A DNA stretch of 10,580 bases from Bacteroidales bacterium (GTDB taxonomy: Bacteria > Bacteroidota > Bacteroidia > Bacteroidales > Paludibacteraceae): contig CAAGML010000111.1 of NCBI GenBank assembly GCA_900771035.1, positions 1 through 10,580 of the forward strand. Direction: 5' to 3'. Numbering within the stretch: position 1 is the stretch's first letter; the number at the start of each line of letters is the position of its first letter. Shown here piece by piece: positions 7,550 to 10,580 of the stretch. Position numbers and translations under genes: made by a program. Under the pieces are notes generated by a model, which was given only the letters and a program-made list of their open reading frames with translations, was not told the origin of the DNA and made no database searches.

Positions 7550-10335
7550 TGCGACACTTCATTGACACCCTCGCCGAAAACGCCATACAGGACTACGGCA
7601 AAACAATAGACCTGCGCAATCAGACCTACGTCTTTCCAAACCGCCGCGCAGGCCTCTTCTTCACCCGTGCCTTGTCACGCTTGTCAAAAGACGGCAGGGT
7701 CATAATACTCCCCCACGTGACGGATATCAACCGTTTCGTGGAAGAGCAATCTACACTGCGCCGTGCTGACGATACAGAACTCATAATTTGGCTATATAAA
7801 GCATACACTATCGTTGCACCATCAGACACCCACCAACTGAAATCCTTCATAGAGCTCGGCACTAAAATCCTCCACGACTTCAACGAAATAGACAAATACC
7901 TTGTTGACGCACAGACACTATTCCAGAACATCAACGACCTTTCGGGACTTACCGCCAATACTGACGAAAGCATCCGCCACTTCTACGACACACTCCTTGC
8001 GAAGGAAGACACTCCGTTGCTTTTCCACCAACGTTTCTCCATGCTCTGGAATATCATGTTTCCCCTCTACGAGACTTTCCAGACGCTTCTCCGTGAGCAG
8101 GGAATAGCCTACGAGGGAATGTTTTTCCGTGACCTCTGTAACGCCGAAAACTTAGGGATTTTCAATGAAACAGTCACATTTGCGGGGTTCAACATCCTGA
8201 CGGAAAGCGAAAAACGTGTGATTGAAAAATTCGCCAACCGCAGAATGGTTTTCGACTATAACGCCCTGCAACGCAAGGACACAGACTTCGACTATCACTC
8301 AGCGAACATCCGCGATTTCAAATTCAACGTTCCTTCCAACATCTACGAATACCCCTGCATGACCTCTGCCGAGCAAGGCGACTCGCTCAGCCGTGCAATG
8401 AAAGACATCGCGCAAGACGGCGGAAACATTGAGGAGAACACAGCCATAGTCCTCGCTGACGAAAGTATGCTCGTTGAGACACTCAGCAACCTCCGTGGCA
8501 TCAAACGCCTCAATGTGACAATGGGTTACCCTCTCGCCAACACGCAAATCGCCAACTTCGTCAACCTCGTCATCCGTATGCAACTCAGCATTGAGACAGA
8601 CAGTGACGGCGTTGAGAAAATATACCACAAACCCCTCCTCGACCTACTCTCGCACCCTTATCTCAAACTCTACCTGACACATACATGCCCTGACGAGGGT
8701 TGCTCCGTCCAACAGCTGACGCAAATCATAAAAAACATCCGCCGTAACAACTCGTCACGCATACCAATAACCGACCTTCAACCCATTGACTCAGAACTAT
8801 TCGCACGCAACAGAGACCCATTCCCCTACATTCTGCGTGTACTCAACCGTCTGAAAGAGAGCATTGACCGACAGGACAACCCAGCCGCCGACACTGAGGT
8901 AATCGACAACCATTTCATCCGCCAATACACACAACAAATAAACTCGTTGCGTGACTATCTAATCTCTGCCGGCATATCCGCCGACGAGGCTGAGACCTAC
9001 GCACTCATACGACGAATAACCCGTGGAATGAAAGTGCAGTTCCGTGGCGAACCCCTTCAGGGACTTCAGGTTATGGGTCTTCTGGAATGTCGTCTGCTCG
9101 ATTTCGACAACATCATCTTCGTCGGTTTCAATGACCAATTCGTCCCTGGCAACAACGGCATGACCAACTCAATAATCCCATACTCGCTCCGCAAACCCTA
9201 CGGCCTGCCCTCACACGAAATCACGAACAGCATCTACGCATACAACTTCTACCGTATGCTGCACCGTTGTCGCCGCCTTGACCTAATCTATACAACTACC
9301 ACGAACGAGGATTCTAAGACTGAGGTATCACGCTTCTACAACCAGTTGCGCTACATCCACGGCATAACGATGACAAACGCCAATGCCGCCATCGCGCACA
9401 CCATCGACCAGTCGAAGAACCTGTTCACCCCATACTTTGAACATACCGCAACCCCTCTGACCCTCACCCAAATATCAGCATCGTCGCTCAAGAAATTCAT
9501 CATCTGTCCTCTGCGTTTCTATTACGAATACCTGCTCAATCTCAGGCAACAGGACGACATCGACGACACAATATCCGACAGCACTTTCGGCAACCTCATC
9601 CACCGCGCACTTGAATTGTATTATAAGACAGCCGGCGAAAACCACCTGCTCACTGATGAACAGTCCTCAAGGCTCGTCATGTCAGTCTGCGAACAGGCAT
9701 ACGCAGACGTTGTCCGCCAACGTCATAACCGAGGCTACGACATATTGGCATTCAACTCTCTGAAATCCATCGTAAAACGCCTCGTCAAATATGACGAATC
9801 CAGGACGAAATTCTACGACGTACGCACCGAGGTTGTCTTCATCTCCGACTTTGAGGGATTCAGAATCAAGGCTATTATTGACCGCATTGACCGTATGGAA
9901 AGTGGCGAATATGTCGTCATAGACTACAAGACCTCCGTCGAGGACACGAAAGCGTCGCTTGAACGTATGTTCTCTACCGAAAAAGTCCGCAAATACGACC
10001 TTGAGGTTATGCAGGTGTTACTCTACTGCGCCATCCTCCGCCGTACGCCCGAATTCGCCAACGCACGGCTGATTCCACAACTGTTCAAGATATACACATT
10101 GTCAAAGGACAATGATACGAAAACCTTCACGCCAATACAGATAGAAACCAACGACGGTGTCGTTGAACTCACTGACTACGAAGTGATAATGCCACAATTC
10201 GAGACACTGATAAAGGAAACCCTCACCGACCTCCACAAATGCCTTGACACGCCATCCCTCTTTCTCCGCACATCAGCAAACCCCGACAACTGCACCTACT
10301 GTCCATTCCACGACCTCTGCCTCACAGCGAAATAA
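7549..10335 (+). CDS. AddB-like PD-(D/E)XK nuclease (RecB-family nuclease domain), probable double-strand break repair
   Basis: This 928-residue protein resembles the AddB subunit of AddAB helicase-nucleases, which process double-strand DNA ends for recombination. The N-terminal part is helicase-like but lacks a P-loop; it has YVFPNRRAGLFF near residue 28. A second helicase-like segment is LLECRLLDF...IIFVGFNDQFVPG (511-534). The nuclease domain shows His685 (GNLIHRALE), Glu761, Asp778 (IIDRID), Asp792-Tyr-Lys794 (VIDYKTS) and a QxxxY motif at Gln822/Tyr826, a complete set for a RecB-type active site. Cys653 (IICPLRFYYEY) together with Cys915, Cys918 and Cys924 (CTYCPFHDLC) match the four cysteines that hold the 4Fe-4S cluster in AddB. 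The ATG overlaps the TraB/GumN stop (TAATG), suggesting translational coupling. An AddA/UvrD-type partner is not in the window; the next 245 bases hold no gene. The exact subfamily name is uncertain. Confidence 0.88.
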   Translation: MRHFIDTLAENAIQDYGKTIDLRNQTYVFPNRRAGLFFTRALSRLSKDGRVIILPHVTDINRFVEEQSTLRRADDTELIIWLYKAYTIVAPSDTHQLKSFIELGTKILHDFNEIDKYLVDAQTLFQNINDLSGLTANTDESIRHFYDTLLAKEDTPLLFHQRFSMLWNIMFPLYETFQTLLREQGIAYEGMFFRDLCNAENLGIFNETVTFAGFNILTESEKRVIEKFANRRMVFDYNALQRKDTDFDYHSANIRDFKFNVPSNIYEYPCMTSAEQGDSLSRAMKDIAQDGGNIEENTAIVLADESMLVETLSNLRGIKRLNVTMGYPLANTQIANFVNLVIRMQLSIETDSDGVEKIYHKPLLDLLSHPYLKLYLTHTCPDEGCSVQQLTQIIKNIRRNNSSRIPITDLQPIDSELFARNRDPFPYILRVLNRLKESIDRQDNPAADTEVIDNHFIRQYTQQINSLRDYLISAGISADEAETYALIRRITRGMKVQFRGEPLQGLQVMGLLECRLLDFDNIIFVGFNDQFVPGNNGMTNSIIPYSLRKPYGLPSHEITNSIYAYNFYRMLHRCRRLDLIYTTTTNEDSKTEVSRFYNQLRYIHGITMTNANAAIAHTIDQSKNLFTPYFEHTATPLTLTQISASSLKKFIICPLRFYYEYLLNLRQQDDIDDTISDSTFGNLIHRALELYYKTAGENHLLTDEQSSRLVMSVCEQAYADVVRQRHNRGYDILAFNSLKSIVKRLVKYDESRTKFYDVRTEVVFISDFEGFRIKAIIDRIDRMESGEYVVIDYKTSVEDTKASLERMFSTEKVRKYDLEVMQVLLYCAILRRTPEFANARLIPQLFKIYTLSKDNDTKTFTPIQIETNDGVVELTDYEVIMPQFETLIKETLTDLHKCLDTPSLFLRTSANPDNCTYCPFHDLCLTAK

Positions 10336-10337
10336 AG

Positions 10338-10354
10338 CTCAATAACGAATTGAG
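10338..10354. repeat. Short inverted repeat just after the AddB-like gene
   Basis: CTCAAT (10338-10343) and ATTGAG (10349-10354) pair around the loop AACGA, beginning two bases after the stop codon at 10333-10335. The following bases (TAGGTTTATTC) are only mildly T-rich. It could be a weak 3'-end hairpin for the mRNA, but is too small to call a terminator with confidence. Confidence 0.45.
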
Positions 10355-10395
10355 TAGGTTTATTCACTGAATTGGATTTCCCCCACCCCCTGCCA

Positions 10396-10409
10396 CCTCC
10401 CCAAGGAGG
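10396..10409. repeat. GC-rich inverted repeat
   Basis: CCTCC (10396-10400) and GGAGG (10405-10409) pair around CCAA within the stretch CACCTCCCCAAGGAGGGGA. A short, very GC-rich stem; no T-tract follows. It is part of the hairpin series in this gap. Confidence 0.5.
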
Positions 10410-10421
10410 GGAATACCGTAT

Positions 10422-10440
10422 GGGTAATGCCTTGTTACCC
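10422..10440. repeat. Inverted repeat GGGTAA/TTACCC
   Basis: GGGTAA (10422-10427) and TTACCC (10435-10440) are exact reverse complements around the seven-base loop TGCCTTG. It is followed directly by GGGG rather than T-residues, so it is not a terminator. Confidence 0.6.
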
Positions 10441-10452
10441 GGGGTTTACACC

Positions 10453-10477
10453 GTAGGCTGATTTATGTCGCGCCTAC
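10453..10477. repeat. Inverted repeat GTAGGC/GCCTAC
   Basis: GTAGGC (10453-10458) and GCCTAC (10472-10477) are exact reverse complements separated by 13 bases. It lies between two other palindromes with little space between, which makes the series look like an ordered structured element. Confidence 0.5.
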
Positions 10478-10481
10478 AGCG

Positions 10482-10500
10482 CTTTGAATTGTATTCAAAG
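10482..10500. repeat. Perfect 8-bp inverted repeat CTTTGAAT/ATTCAAAG
   Basis: CTTTGAAT (10482-10489) and ATTCAAAG (10493-10500) are exact reverse complements with a TGT loop. It has the tightest loop of the hairpins in this gap. No T-tract follows on + (TCATCC), and the - strand reads CGCTGTAGGC after it, so termination in either direction is unlikely. Confidence 0.7.
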
Positions 10501-10510
10501 TCATCCACAC

Positions 10511-10549
10511 GAAAAGTTAGAGAGTCTTAAAACCCACCCCCAACTTTTC
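10511..10549. repeat. 8-bp inverted repeat GAAAAGTT/AACTTTTC with 23-base interior
   Basis: GAAAAGTT (10511-10518) and AACTTTTC (10542-10549) are exact reverse complements. The interior contains CCCACCCCC (10533-10541), which is G-rich on the - strand. The arrangement could be a long-loop hairpin or a pair of binding half-sites near the end of a mobile element; which one cannot be told from this copy alone. Confidence 0.55.
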
Positions 10550-10553
10550 AGGT

Positions 10554-10576
10554 GAAATTATTGAAATTATTGAAAT
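10554..10576. repeat. 9-bp tandem repeat (GAAATTATT), at least 2.5 copies
   Basis: GAAATTATT occurs at 10554-10562 and 10563-10571, and a third partial copy, GAAAT, follows at 10572-10576. The sequence diverges after that (CGCA) and the window ends at 10580. Such a tract can vary in copy number by slippage; no function can be assigned here. Confidence 0.75.
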
Positions 10577-10580
10577 CGCA

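Larger units (their letters stand above)
10336..10580. other. Gene-free, hairpin-rich intergenic region after the AddB-like gene
   Basis: No credible coding sequence lies in these 245 bases on either strand. The region instead contains six separate short inverted repeats, two copies of CCCACCCCC (10382-10390 and 10533-10541), C-rich patches (G-rich on the - strand), and a 9-bp tandem repeat at the right end. None of the hairpins has a convincing T-tract, so a classical terminator for the AddB-like gene is not evident. Composition differs clearly from the flanking coding DNA. It may be a dispersed intergenic repeat or the edge of a mobile element that continues past the window. Confidence 0.6.

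Noticed and set aside
7591..7605. A GKT-like string (Tyr-Gly-Lys-Thr) at residues 16-19 of the AddB-like protein, considered as a P-loop
   Set aside because: It lacks the upstream glycine of a GxxxxGK(T/S) motif and the flanking beta strand; it precedes rather than follows the first hydrophobic strand (YVFPN).
10482..10500. CTTTGAAT/ATTCAAAG hairpin as the terminator of the AddB-like gene
   Set aside because: It lies about 150 bases after the stop and has no T-tract on either strand.
10338..10580. A CRISPR array, considered because of the many short repeats in the gap
   Set aside because: The repeats are different palindromes, not copies of one unit with regular spacers, and no cas genes are nearby.

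Overview
The window reads as chromosomal housekeeping DNA from a member of the Bacteroidales (Bacteroidota), possibly Prevotella-like. Two things point there. Two promoter elements match the phylum's TAnnTTTG(CA) -7 box (before trxA and before the TraB/GumN gene), and most start codons lack a recognisable Shine-Dalgarno sequence. Protein-level resemblance (LepA N-terminus, BASS-type permease, AddB-like nuclease) agrees. The genus call is inference. All eight genes lie on the + strand and coding density is high.

Layout. 1-1565: 3' part of dnaE (replicative DNA polymerase III alpha subunit), cut by the window edge. 1566-1658: gap with an A/T-rich inverted repeat and a -7 promoter box. 1659-1973: trxA (thioredoxin), whose stop overlaps the start of lepA (1973-3760, elongation factor 4). 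3785-5128: ArsB/NhaD-superfamily sodium:proton antiporter. 5148-5597: small DUF805 membrane protein. 5623-5660: a near-ideal intrinsic terminator that ends three bases before the ATG of a BASS-family (bile acid:sodium symporter-like) permease (5664-6566). 6578-6608: a full Bacteroidetes-type promoter, followed by an exported TraB/GumN protein (6647-7549), which overlaps the start of a 928-residue AddB-like PD-(D/E)XK nuclease with an apparent Fe-S cysteine set (7549-10335). 10336-10580: no gene; a dense series of inverted repeats plus a short 9-bp tandem repeat running off the window.

Working units. trxA-lepA-antiporter-DUF805 looks like one transcription unit, from the promoter at about 1614 to the terminator at about 5660. 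TraB/GumN-AddB looks like a second unit from the promoter at about 6601. The permease between them has no promoter that I can see and sits directly behind the terminator, so its expression is the main regulatory puzzle here.

I do not see a convincing undescribed multi-gene system. The most unusual items are the terminator abutting the permease start and the hairpin-rich 3' intergenic region, which may be a dispersed repeat or the edge of a mobile element.
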